Assembly (NCBI RefSeq): GCF_003614435.1
Contig: NZ_CP025546.1
Location: 4,340,001-4,404,000 of the forward strand
Direction of reading: 5' to 3'
From: Mycobacterium paragordonae
GTDB taxonomy: Bacteria; Actinomycetota; Actinomycetes; Mycobacteriales; Mycobacteriaceae
DNA length: 64,000 nt
The position numbers and the translations under genes were made by a program. Below, piece by piece: positions 7,494 through 17,200 of this stretch (positions are counted from its first letter, which is position 1; every line of letters starts with the position of its first letter). The notes beneath the pieces are model-generated. The model was given only the letters and a program-made list of their open reading frames with translations. It did not search any database and had not been told where the DNA came from.

Positions 7494-10400
7494 ATGGCCG
7501 ATAGGGAGCGGCCTCTGCCGTTGACCCGGAGCCAGTTGGACATCTGGCTCGCGCAGGAGACCAGCGGCTCGGGAATACCTTGGCAGGCAAGTTTTTTCGC
7601 GGTGATCGACGGTGTCATCGAGCCGGCTCTGATCGAACGCGCGGTCCAGCAGGCGATAGCCGACTGCGAACCGCTCAGAGCCGCGATTTTCGAGGCCGAC
7701 GGACAGGTCTACCAGAAAGTCGTCGACTACCCGGCGGTGGTGGTCCCGTTCCTCGACGTGAGCGGCACGCAAGACCCGGTCGCGGAAACCTACCGGCTCG
7801 CATTCTCGATACAGCGCGAACCGATGTCCTGGGCCGGGCCCTTGTTCCGATTCGCGTTGTACCGCACCGGCCCGAATCAATTCTTCTTGTTCTTCTGTCT
7901 GCATCACGTCATCGTCGACGGGTTCAGTACGGTGCTGTTGGTCAATCGAATCGCCGCGATCTACTCCGCCGTCGCCGCCGGCGTACCGGTTCCGCAATCC
8001 TCGTTCGGCACGCTGCGCGATCTGGTCAGCATCGAATCGGAATACGAAGCGTCCAGCGACTATCAAGCAGACCGCGACTTCTGGATCGGCAACCTTCCGC
8101 CGCACCGAGATCCGGTGGACTACCGATCCCCCGACGCCGGCGCTGAGCCCGATTACTACATCGCCGCACAACCGGTGGAGCTCGATCCCGTCGTCGTGCA
8201 CCAGACCGACGAACTGGCCGCGACATTGGGCATCAGGAGATTGTCGGTCATCGCGGCGGCGTGCGGACTTCTCGTGCAGAGCTGGGACGGCGAGCCCCAG
8301 GTGGTACTCGACTTCCCGGTAGCCAGACGCACCAGCGCGAAGTTGAAGACGATTCCGGGGATGATCGCCGACGTCGTCCCACTTACGCTGACCACACCGC
8401 CGACGTCCTCCGTCGCCGACCTATGCCTGCACGCGGACTCGCAAATACGCGAAATCGTTCGGCATCAACGGTTTCCGGTGCACACCCTGAGCGGTCCAGC
8501 CCAGGGAGTTGCACTGAACTTCTTTCCGCCGACCAGCGTGCCGCAATTCGGCGAGGCACCGGCCTCGCTGGTGTACACCAACTTCGGCCGCGGGGACCGG
8601 TTCGGGCTGTTCTTCATGAACACCGGGCAGCGGCTGCTGGTCAGCACCGCAGGCATCGGGGCACCGTCGGACGCTTTCACGGGCGCCGCGCTGGCCGGCC
8701 GCCTGGCTGCGCTGCTGAGAAGCATGACCACCCACCCGGAACGCCGGCTGTCGTCGATCGACTTGCTGGACCCGCAGGCGGACCGTCCCCTCGAGACGTG
8801 GAGCAACCGCACTGCGTTGACACACCCCGTGACCTCCGGCCCTTCAATTCCGGAATTGTTTGCCGCACAGGTGAGCAGAACCCCGGAAGCAGTCGCCGTG
8901 ACGTCTGCCGATGTGGCGTTGACCTACCGGCAACTCGACGCCGCGAGCAACCAACTGGCGTCGCTGCTGGCCGGACGGCTTATCGGTGCCGGTGACGTGG
9001 TGGCACTGCTGCTGCCCCGCAGCGGCCGGGCCATCGTCGCGATCCTTGCGGTGCTGAAAGTGGGAGCTGCCTACCTGCCCATCGACCCGGACCACCCCCA
9101 GGCCCGCGTCACCCTCCTCCTGCAGGACACCAACCCGGTGGCCGTGCTCACCACCGGCGAGTTGGCCCGCCTGGTGGCTCGCTACGAAGTGCCGGTCATC
9201 GACGTCGACGACCCCGCTATCGCCGCCCAGCCCGACACCGCCCTGCCGGCGCCGGCCGCGGAGCAGATCGCCTATCTGCTCTACACTTCCGGCACCACCG
9301 GGACGCCCAAAGGTGTGGCGATCACGCATCTCAATGTCGCGCAACTCGCGATGGCGCCGACCCCGCTGAACGACCGGCCGAAACTCGTGGTGACCCAGTG
9401 CCATTCCTACGCTTTCGACTTCTCCGTCTGGGAAATCTGGAGCACACTGCTGCACGGCGGACGTCTGGTGGTGGTGGGCGACGACGTGACCCGCTCCCCC
9501 AACGACTTTCACGCATTACTGGTGGCCGAACACGTCACCGCTTTGACCCAGACACCCTCGGCGGTTGCGGCTCTGCCGACGGAAGGGTTGACCCAGACGG
9601 CACTGGTCGTCGGAGGCGAAGCCTGCACCGCCGAGGTGGTGGACCGCTGGGCGCCCGGGCGGGTGATGGTGAACGCTTACGGCCCAACCGAATCCACCGT
9701 CTGCGTGTCCATCAGCGCACCGCTGACTGCCGGTTCGAGGGTCGCGCCCATTGGGCGACCGCTTCCGGCGACGGCACTGTTCGTGTTGGACCGGCGGTTA
9801 CGCCAGGTGCCCACCGGCGTGGTCGGAGAACTCTACGTCGCCGGGAGCCAAGTCGGAGTTGGATATTGGCGCCGGCCCGGGCTGACGGCATCGCGCTTCG
9901 TGGCGTGCCCCTTCGCCGGGACCGCGGCCCCGGGAGAACGAATGTACCGCACCGGCGACCTGGCGCGCTGGGGTGCCGACGGCCAGCTGCATTACCAGGG
10001 CCGCTCCGATGACCAGGTGAAGATTCGCGGCTACCGCATCGAGCCGACCGAGATCGCCACGGCGCTGGTCCAGTCAGCGGGTGTGGACCGCGCGGTCGTC
10101 ATCGCCCGCGAAGACCGTCCCGGCGTCAAACGCCTGGTGGGCTACATCACCGGTGGAGCGGACCCCGAAGCGGTGCGGGCCGGGCTCCAAGAACGCTTGC
10201 CCCACTACATGATTCCGGCGGCCGTGGTGGCGCTCGACAAGTTGCCGCTGACCGTCAACGGCAAACTCGATGTCGCCGCCCTGCCCGTCCCCGACTACAC
10301 GATTACCGGGTATCGGCCACCGGCCACGCCGCTTGAGGAAATCGTGGCCGGGATCTTCGCGCGAGTTCTCGGCCTGGAACGCGTCGGCACCGACCAATCG

Positions 10401-11984
10401 TTCTTCGACCTGGGCGGCGACTCGTTGCTCGCGATGCGCGCCGTGGCAGCGGTCAACGCCGCCGTGGCCGCGAATCTGTCCGTGCGGGTGTTGTTCGACT
10501 CACCGACCGTCGCCGAACTCGCGCCACACGTCAACACGGGAACGGCTCCGCTGCTCTCGCTCACGTCCGTGGTGCGGCCCGAAACGGTACCTTTATCCCT
10601 TGCCCAGCAACGCATGTGGAGTGTCATCCAGGTGCAGGGGCCGTCTGCCGTGTTCAACATCCCCTGGGTGCTGGAGTTGCGTGGGCAACTGAACACGCAG
10701 GCGCTGGCACAGGCCCTGGCCGATCTGGTGTGTCGCCACGAGCCGTTGCGCACCATCTACCCTGCGGTCGACGGCGTACCGCACCAGGTGGTCGTGCCGG
10801 TGGACGAGGCCGAATTCCGCTGGGAGATCATCGATGCCACCAGTTGGGCGCCGGACCGGCTGCGCGAAGTCGTTGCCTCCCAAGCCCGCCACACTTTCGA
10901 CATCGCTACCCAGCTGCCCCTGTCGGCGCGCCTCTATCGGCGGGCCGACGACGACCACGTGCTGGCTCTGGTGCTGCACCACATCGGCGTTGACGGCTGG
11001 TCACTGGCCCCGCTGGCGGCCGATCTGAGCGAGGCCTACCGCAGTCGAAGCGCCGGGCAGGCCCCGGCCTGGGAGCCGTTGCCCATCCAGTACATCGATT
11101 ACGCCCTGTGGCAACGGGCATACCTTGGTGATCCGGCGGACGCCGACAGCATGATCGCCGCCGAATTTCGGTATTGGGAAGAGACGCTTGCGGACATGCC
11201 CGCGCCGTCCACGCTGTCCCTTGTCGAAACCAGGTCCCTTGTCGAAACCGGGTCCCTTGTCGGCGCCGACGCCGATGCCGGCGCCACCGGGTTCGACAAT
11301 CACGGCGATACGGTGGACGTGCTGTGGCCGGCGGCGTTGCACCGCAAGGTAACCACGCTGGCGCGTGAGCACCACGCCACCAGCTTCATGGTCGTCCAGG
11401 CGGCCCTGACCGTGCTGCTCTCACGCCTGGCCGCCAGCGACGACGTCGTCGTTGGCATCGCGGTGGCCGGGCGAGGCCACCCGATGCTCGATGAGCTGGT
11501 CGGCATCTTCGTCAACACCGTGCTGCTGCGCGTCGAGTTGTCCGACGACTCGGATTTCGTGCAGGTGCTGGATCAGGTGCGAACCCGCAGCCTGCAGGCA
11601 TTCGATCACCAGGACATGCCTTACGGCAGTCTCGTCGACCGGATCAACACGGCACGTTCGTTCCCCCCGGGCCCGTTGACGCAGGTCATGCTGGCCTGGC
11701 AGAACAACAAGCCCGCCGAGTTGGTACTCGGTGATTTGGACATCACGGCGATCCCGGTGCATACCGAGACCGCGCGAATGAACTTCTTGTTGTCGCTGGC
11801 GGAACACTTCACAGATTCCGGTGCAGCTGCCGGAATCAGCGGGGTCGTTGAGTATCGCACCTCGGTGTTCACCCGGGCGGCCGTGGACAGCATCATCGAA
11901 CGGTTGCAGAAACTCTTGACGGTGGTGACCGCCGACCCACGGCGGCCGTTGCCGTCGATCCTCGAACTCGACCAGCCGCTGTGA
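7494..11984 (+). CDS. Nonribosomal peptide synthetase, C-A-T-C
   Basis: The protein has 1496 residues from ATG 7494, chosen because GGAGG lies 7 nt upstream; an in-frame ATG at 7464 has no ribosome site. The domains are: condensation 1 (about 1-430, HHVIVDG near 137); adenylation (about 450-950, [43 protein letters not shown]); carrier ([10 protein letters not shown], Ser near 975); condensation 2 (about 1030-1490, HHIGVDG near 1162). There is no thioesterase or reductase. Aligned by eye to GrsA, the pocket reads D-F-W-T-V-G-A-V-C-K, closest to aromatic (Phe) codes but with Phe in place of Ala at 236, so the substrate is uncertain. The first C domain has no upstream carrier and may take an acyl chain from the PKS in trans. 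The last C domain must release or pass on the chain in trans. Confidence 0.95.
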   Translation: MADRERPLPLTRSQLDIWLAQETSGSGIPWQASFFAVIDGVIEPALIERAVQQAIADCEPLRAAIFEADGQVYQKVVDYPAVVVPFLDVSGTQDPVAETYRLAFSIQREPMSWAGPLFRFALYRTGPNQFFLFFCLHHVIVDGFSTVLLVNRIAAIYSAVAAGVPVPQSSFGTLRDLVSIESEYEASSDYQADRDFWIGNLPPHRDPVDYRSPDAGAEPDYYIAAQPVELDPVVVHQTDELAATLGIRRLSVIAAACGLLVQSWDGEPQVVLDFPVARRTSAKLKTIPGMIADVVPLTLTTPPTSSVADLCLHADSQIREIVRHQRFPVHTLSGPAQGVALNFFPPTSVPQFGEAPASLVYTNFGRGDRFGLFFMNTGQRLLVSTAGIGAPSDAFTGAALAGRLAALLRSMTTHPERRLSSIDLLDPQADRPLETWSNRTALTHPVTSGPSIPELFAAQVSRTPEAVAVTSADVALTYRQLDAASNQLASLLAGRLIGAGDVVALLLPRSGRAIVAILAVLKVGAAYLPIDPDHPQARVTLLLQDTNPVAVLTTGELARLVARYEVPVIDVDDPAIAAQPDTALPAPAAEQIAYLLYTSGTTGTPKGVAITHLNVAQLAMAPTPLNDRPKLVVTQCHSYAFDFSVWEIWSTLLHGGRLVVVGDDVTRSPNDFHALLVAEHVTALTQTPSAVAALPTEGLTQTALVVGGEACTAEVVDRWAPGRVMVNAYGPTESTVCVSISAPLTAGSRVAPIGRPLPATALFVLDRRLRQVPTGVVGELYVAGSQVGVGYWRRPGLTASRFVACPFAGTAAPGERMYRTGDLARWGADGQLHYQGRSDDQVKIRGYRIEPTEIATALVQSAGVDRAVVIAREDRPGVKRLVGYITGGADPEAVRAGLQERLPHYMIPAAVVALDKLPLTVNGKLDVAALPVPDYTITGYRPPATPLEEIVAGIFARVLGLERVGTDQSFFDLGGDSLLAMRAVAAVNAAVAANLSVRVLFDSPTVAELAPHVNTGTAPLLSLTSVVRPETVPLSLAQQRMWSVIQVQGPSAVFNIPWVLELRGQLNTQALAQALADLVCRHEPLRTIYPAVDGVPHQVVVPVDEAEFRWEIIDATSWAPDRLREVVASQARHTFDIATQLPLSARLYRRADDDHVLALVLHHIGVDGWSLAPLAADLSEAYRSRSAGQAPAWEPLPIQYIDYALWQRAYLGDPADADSMIAAEFRYWEETLADMPAPSTLSLVETRSLVETGSLVGADADAGATGFDNHGDTVDVLWPAALHRKVTTLAREHHATSFMVVQAALTVLLSRLAASDDVVVGIAVAGRGHPMLDELVGIFVNTVLLRVELSDDSDFVQVLDQVRTRSLQAFDHQDMPYGSLVDRINTARSFPPGPLTQVMLAWQNNKPAELVLGDLDITAIPVHTETARMNFLLSLAEHFTDSGAAAGISGVVEYRTSVFTRAAVDSIIERLQKLLTVVTADPRRPLPSILELDQPL
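11216..11263 (+). repeat. 18-bp in-frame tandem repeat inside the NRPS
   Basis: GTCCCTTGTCGAAACCAG is repeated (11216-11233, 11234-11251), with a partial third copy to 11263. It encodes SLVET(R/G) twice plus SLVG in the second condensation domain, between the HHxxxDG half and the latch half. It looks like slippage in a surface loop. Confidence 0.85.
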
Positions 11985-12020
11985 ACCAGGCCGCAGGGCC
12001 GGATGTTCGCCCGCGGCGGG

Positions 12021-12359
12021 TCAGCTTGCGGGTGCCCCCTCGGGCGGAATCGCACCGCCGCAGCCGCCGGGCGGCGGGGGGCCGGGCATCGGTTCGTCGC
12101 CACTGACGCAGTCGTAGTAGAACTGCGGTCCGACCATCCAGGTCTTCATCCACTGGTGCCAATACGACCCGTCGGGGTACTTGTCGCCGTCGCATACCGC
12201 CAAATTGCCCCAGCCCCAACGTCCGCCGGGACAGAAGCCTTTGGTCATGTCCGGCTGGTGCGGATCAGGCGGATCAGCGCTGGCGACCGCCGTGGGAAAG
12301 GCAAGCGCCGCAGCACAACCCAACACCGCGGCACCGCGGCGAGCGAGCTTGAATTCCAT
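12021..12359 (-). CDS. Small secreted cysteine-containing protein
   Basis: The protein has 112 residues. It has a Sec signal peptide with a positive start (MEFKLARRG), a hydrophobic core and cleavage predicted after AVASA, giving a mature N-terminus DPPDPHQP. The mature part has four Cys residues (FCPGG, AVCDG, YDCVS, GGCGG) and a Pro/Gly-rich tail, a pattern of small mycobacterial secreted proteins of unknown function. AAGGGAG precedes ATG 12359. A good sigma-A-type promoter with an overlapping inverted repeat lies upstream (12438-12493). It converges with the NRPS and lies downstream of the exporter operon, but its own promoter suggests separate control. Confidence 0.85.
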   Translation of the reverse strand: MEFKLARRGAAVLGCAAALAFPTAVASADPPDPHQPDMTKGFCPGGRWGWGNLAVCDGDKYPDGSYWHQWMKTWMVGPQFYYDCVSGDEPMPGPPPPGGCGGAIPPEGAPAS

Positions 12360-12437
12360 TTCGACTCCCTTGAATGGTCAATCAATACAGCCGATTCCAA
12401 GCGGTGATCAGTACTTGCGGATGCCGCGCTTTTCGGT

Positions 12438-12493
12438 AGTTTACGACGCCGCAGATTAGCTGTGTCAACATCGATTTAATTAGGGCGTCGTAA
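12438..12493 (-). promoter_or_regulatory. SigA-type promoter flanked by a 10-bp inverted repeat operator
   Basis: On the minus strand TTGACA (12468-12463) and TAAACT (12443-12438) are separated by 19 bp. The inverted repeat TTACGACGCC (12441-12450) / GGCGTCGTAA (12484-12493) brackets the -35 and overlaps the -10. This is a layout expected for repression of the secreted protein gene. Confidence 0.6.
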
Positions 12494-12582
12494 TGCATTC
12501 CGGGTCACGCCCGAATCGGGAACGGTCGGCCCGCGAAACCGGACCCGGCAAACTGCCCAGCGGTGGCGGGTATCGCTTGCGG

Positions 12583-13440
12583 TCAGCTCTTGTCGGACCA
12601 CCGGAAGACGGCAAGGCAGGCGATCAACCCGCCGACGCTCCATGCCGTCAGGACGAAGAATGTGTTCCAGTGCTCCCAGCTGCCGGCCGGTTCGAAGATG
12701 ACCATGTTCGACGGCAGCAGCACCGATCGGAATCCCTGCGCCATCCATTTCACCGGAAAGATGGAGCCGATCGTCAGCATCCAGGCCGGCAACACCATCA
12801 GCGGAACATAGGTGCCGGACAGAAATTGCAATCCCACCGCCGGGCCGTTGGTCAGAACGGCCGCCGACACCGCGTTGCTCGCGAAGTTGCTGATGAAGAT
12901 GCCCAGCAACGAGCAACTGATGATCCCCAGCACGAACACCCACGTCAGCGTGAACCACCCGAATACGGTTGTCGGCAGCCGCAATTTGAAGATCAGCACG
13001 CCGACCGAGAGCAGGACCACGGCCTCCGCGAGGCTGGCGACGGCGACCAGCAGAATTTTTCCGATGAAGTACGAGGATGCCGTCGTGGGCGTCCCGCGCA
13101 GTCGTCGAAGGGCGCCGGTGTCACGGTCGGCGGCGATGCTGATGCCCAGATTGATGAACGATGTCGAGAGAATGCCGTAGGCGAGCATGCTTGCCGCGAT
13201 CACCGCGCCGGTGCTGGTGTCGCTGTCGGGAAGTTTCGCGGAGAAGATCGAACCCAGCAGGATGCAGATGACAGCCGGCATGGAGAACGTCAGCGCCACC
13301 TGCTCGGGGCGGCGGTAGAACATCTTCAGCTCGGGGACGACCCGCGACAGCCCGATGCGCAGCGGCGACGGCAGCGCTGAATCGCGCTGAGCCGCGCGGT
13401 GTCTGGTACGTGGGGCGCTTCTGGCGTGGTCGATGGCCAT
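12583..13440 (-). CDS. ABC-2 type transporter permease
   Basis: The protein has 285 residues. After a cytosolic N-terminal stretch there are six hydrophobic segments, starting at VALTFSMPAVICILLGSIF and ending with TAWSVGGLIACLAVFRW. The loop ADRDTGALRRLRGTPTTASSYFIGK is the typical ABC-2 cytoplasmic motif. Its ATG at 13440 overlaps the stop of the ATPase gene by one base (TGATG), showing translational coupling. With the ATPase it forms an exporter of the drug or glycolipid efflux type, likely exporting the product of the adjacent PKS/NRPS. Confidence 0.93.
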   Translation of the reverse strand: MAIDHARSAPRTRHRAAQRDSALPSPLRIGLSRVVPELKMFYRRPEQVALTFSMPAVICILLGSIFSAKLPDSDTSTGAVIAASMLAYGILSTSFINLGISIAADRDTGALRRLRGTPTTASSYFIGKILLVAVASLAEAVVLLSVGVLIFKLRLPTTVFGWFTLTWVFVLGIISCSLLGIFISNFASNAVSAAVLTNGPAVGLQFLSGTYVPLMVLPAWMLTIGSIFPVKWMAQGFRSVLLPSNMVIFEPAGSWEHWNTFFVLTAWSVGGLIACLAVFRWSDKS

Positions 13441-14291
13441 CAGGCGCGACCGATCAGCTGCAGGTAAGCGTCTTCGAGCGTTGGCCGGGTCACGGTCAGC
13501 TGAGTCAATTCCGTCCCATCCTTGGACCGCTCGCGGATCAAATCCGTCGGGTGATCGGTCTCCTCCACGTGGACCCGGTCGCCTTCCAACCACCGCACCG
13601 TCGCCGCCGTGTTCACATATCCGGTCAACTTTGCCGGCGAGTCGACTGCGACCACCCTGCCGTCGGCGATGACGGCCACGCGGTCGGCCAGTGCGGCGGC
13701 TTCCTCCAGGTAGTGGGTAGTGAGCAGAATGGTCGTGCCGTCGGCCGCCAACAGCCTGATGAGATCCCAGAACTGGCGCCGGGCTTCCGGGTCGAATCCG
13801 GTCGTCGGTTCGTCGAGGAACAGCACCTGAGGTTCGGCGATGATGCCCAGAGCGACGTCGAGCCGGCGGCGCTGCCCGCCGGACAAGGTGCGCACCTTGG
13901 AGCCGGACACCTTGCCGAGCCCGACCAGGTCGAGCACCTCTTGCGGAATGCGTGCCTCCCCATAGCATTTCGCGAACATATGCATGGTTTCGGACACCGT
14001 GAGCATGCCGAAGTCGCTGGCCTCCTGCAGCACGATGCCGATCTTCGCGCGCCAGGACCTGCCCGCGGTGCCGGGATCTTCACCGAGTACGCGTACGTCA
14101 CCGGAGTCGCGTTTGCGATGCCCTTCGAGGATTTCGATGGTGGTCGACTTGCCCGCGCCGTTGGGCCCGAGGATTGCGACGATCTCGCCGTACCCGACGT
14201 CGAGGTCGAGCTCGCGCACCGCGTGGATCTGACCGTATGCCTTGGACAAACCGCGGACGTACACCGCAGGCGGCCGCTCCGCGTCAATCAC
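13440..14291 (-). CDS. ABC transporter ATP-binding protein
   Basis: The protein has 283 residues. It has Walker A GPNGAGKST (near 42), the signature LSGGQRRRLDVALG (near 135), Walker B VLFLDEPTTGFDP (near 155) and a switch His in LTTHYLEEAAAL. The C-terminal extension is that of DrrA/NodI-type daunorubicin-resistance ATPases. Its GTG start at 14291 overlaps the PKS stop (GTGA), so synthesis is coupled to the PKS. That makes an export role for the polyketide product likely. It pairs with the ABC-2 permease just downstream. Confidence 0.95.
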   Translation of the reverse strand: MIDAERPPAVYVRGLSKAYGQIHAVRELDLDVGYGEIVAILGPNGAGKSTTIEILEGHRKRDSGDVRVLGEDPGTAGRSWRAKIGIVLQEASDFGMLTVSETMHMFAKCYGEARIPQEVLDLVGLGKVSGSKVRTLSGGQRRRLDVALGIIAEPQVLFLDEPTTGFDPEARRQFWDLIRLLAADGTTILLTTHYLEEAAALADRVAVIADGRVVAVDSPAKLTGYVNTAATVRWLEGDRVHVEETDHPTDLIRERSKDGTELTQLTVTRPTLEDAYLQLIGRA

Positions 14292-17200
14292 GGCTGTGTC
14301 CCGTCTTCTTCTGGCACGGCGGGTCCGTCTTCGAGTTCGGCCAGCAATGCCCGTAGTTCGGCTTCGGACAACTGCTCGAGGAGCCGGTCTACGTCCCCGT
14401 CCTCGGACGCGTCGGGTTCCGATCGCTGATCGGCGGGAACCTCGGATCCGGGCAACTGCAGCTCGGCGAGCACGCGAACGGCGAGCGAGCTGATGCTCAC
14501 ACCTCGAAGCAGTTCCAGGACCGGCAGATCGATCGCGAACATCGTGTTGATTCGAACTCTGAAGTCCATGGCCATCATTGAGTCCAGGCCGATGTCATTG
14601 AGAGTCTCATCGACGCCGATGTCGGTGGCCGCGATGTCGAAAACGGTGGCCGCGATCTGACGGACGAGGTCGATGACGACGTCCAACCGGTCGGCTTCGG
14701 GGGTCCCGGAGAGTGATTCGAGAATCGACGCGTCGGCATCGGAAGAATCCAGTGACGTGTCGACGGTTCCCAGGTCCGAGAACATCGGCGGCAGTTGCCC
14801 GCTGAGTCCTACGCTGCGGGCGCGCTTCCAGTCCGCGCTGATGGCTACGACGCCGGCGACCTTCTGGTTGATGAGCCGATCGAGGATCCGGGTACCGGCT
14901 CCCGGCGTGATCAGCTCGATTCCCCGCTGCGCGTATAGCTTTTCGAGCTTGAGTTCTTCGACCATGCCCACCGACCAGGGGCCCCAACCGATGGTGAGCG
15001 CGGGCAAGCCCTGGGCCTGCCGGTAGTGCGCGAACGCGTCGAGGAAAGCGTTCGCAGCGGCATAGTTGCCCTGCCCGGGCGAGGCGATGACCGATCCGGC
15101 GGACCCGAACATCACGAAGAAGTCCAGCTCGCGACCGGCGAAAGCGTTGTGCAGCACCCGGGTGCCGTCAATCTTGGGTGCCATCACCTTGACGAAGTCG
15201 GCTTCGCTCATATTCACCAGGAGCTGATCGTCAACGGATCCGGCGGCGTGGATGATTCCGCGGACCGGCCGGCCGCCGGCCCGGGTGTGGCTATCCAGCC
15301 AGGACCCGACCTGGTCGGCGGCGGTGATATCGACGCTTGCCGTGATCACCTGAGCACCAAGGCGTTCGATCGCGCGGATGGTGTTGACGGTCGCGTAGTG
15401 CGCGCTGTCCTCGGCCAGCGCCGGCCACCGGTCCCTCGGCGGGACTTCGCTCCTGCTCAGCAGCGCGATGTGTCGTGCCCCGCGTTCGGCGAGGTAGACG
15501 GCGACGGTGCGGCCTAGCGCCCCGGCTCCCCCGGTGACGACGTAAGTCGCGTCCTGGGCGAGTTTGGTGGGGAAGGGTTTGGTCAGGTTGGCGCACAGTC
15601 GAAGACGCGCAACGTAGGTGGTGTCACCGCGGAGGGCCATTTGATCCTCGGCGTCGTCGGTGAGGATGTGTTCGCAGATGTGCGCGGCGGTCCGTGTGTG
15701 GTCCTCGGCATCGTCGATGTCGATGAGCCCGCCCCATTGACCGGCGAATTCCTGGTGGCCGATGACCCGGCCGAGCCCCCAGATGGCGGCCTGGTCGACA
15801 GACAGGTTGTCGGTGCCCGGTGCCGGTTGGGCGTTTCCGGTGATCAGATAGATGCGCGGCCGTGCGGTGTCGAGTTCGGCGATCGTCTGCACGAGGTGAA
15901 GTACTGCGAAAACGCCCAGCTCGTCGTTGGTTTCGGCCACATCGTGGAGGTCCAGCGGCCAGCAGCTGATGACGCCGGCGAGGTCACCCTCGATGTCGAG
16001 ATGCGCCGCGAAAAGTTCGCGGAGCTGCTCGAGCCGGCGAGGGTCGACCGCGTATCCCCCGTCCATTCGGGTGAGCGCGCCGACGTTCTGGTGTTGCACC
16101 GCCTGGACACGTTGACCGCGGGCGCGGAGCCGCTCAACAACGGCGGTGCCGACGCCGGCGTCATCCACCAGAACGAGCCAGGATCGCTCGCCGACCCCAT
16201 CCTCGGGATATTGCCGGCTGCCGTCGTCGACCACCGAGCCGCTTGCCACCCACTGCATCTCGTAGAGGCCCTTGTCGATACGTTCCCACGACATCCGGGA
16301 TGAGGCGCTGAGGGACTCGACGGTGAAGCCGTTGAAGACCGCCAGTGTCTCGCCGAAATCGTCGGTGACGGTGATGTCGCTTTCGATCTGTTCTCTGGTG
16401 GCCGACACGACGTCTACGTGGACGGTCATGTTCTCTTGCGGCGGACCGTAGATGACGCTCTGCCGAATCCGGGTGGGAAGGTAAGGGCTGTCGGCCGCAT
16501 CCTGGCCGACGGAGTTGGCGCCGAACAACGTTTGGAAGGCACCGTCGATGAGCGCCGGATGGAAACGGTATCGACCGATTTCGTCGGCGATGGGCGGCCG
16601 AACGGTGATCTGAGCCTCCGCCCAGCCGTCCCCACACCTGACCTTGCCGACGGACTGGAAAGCTTCACCGTAGGCGAACCCGATCGCCTGGGTACGGGCG
16701 TAGAAATCCTCGCCGCTGAGGGTGGTGATGAGCTCCGCTTCCTGCGGGTTATCGCTGTGCGCAACCGAACTCGGCAGCGTGTTCAGTTCCGCGGTCGCCG
16801 TTACCGTCCACTTCACGTCCCCGTCGGATGTTGCCGTGAAGGCGGCGAACTCCAGTGCGCCGGTGTCCTGGTTCAGGGTGGTCCGAAGAATCGGATCACA
16901 GGTGTCGTCCAGGATCACGGCGCGTTTGAGCACCAGGTTCTCCACGCAGTGGTCGGTGGATCCGTAGGCTTCTTCCGCGGCGGCCAAGGCCATTTCGATG
17001 AACACCGCCCCGGGCACGATGGCGCTGCCCTGCACCTGGTGGTCCGCCAGGAAGGGAACGGCGGTGATGCTCAGCTCCGCTTCCCAGGTTGGGTGCACGG
17101 CGCTGACCGGTTGTCCCAGCAGGGGGTGCACCGGGTTGTAATGCAGGTCCTCCACCGCTTCCTGGGTTTCGTTCCAGAAGCGTTTGGACTGCCACGGATA

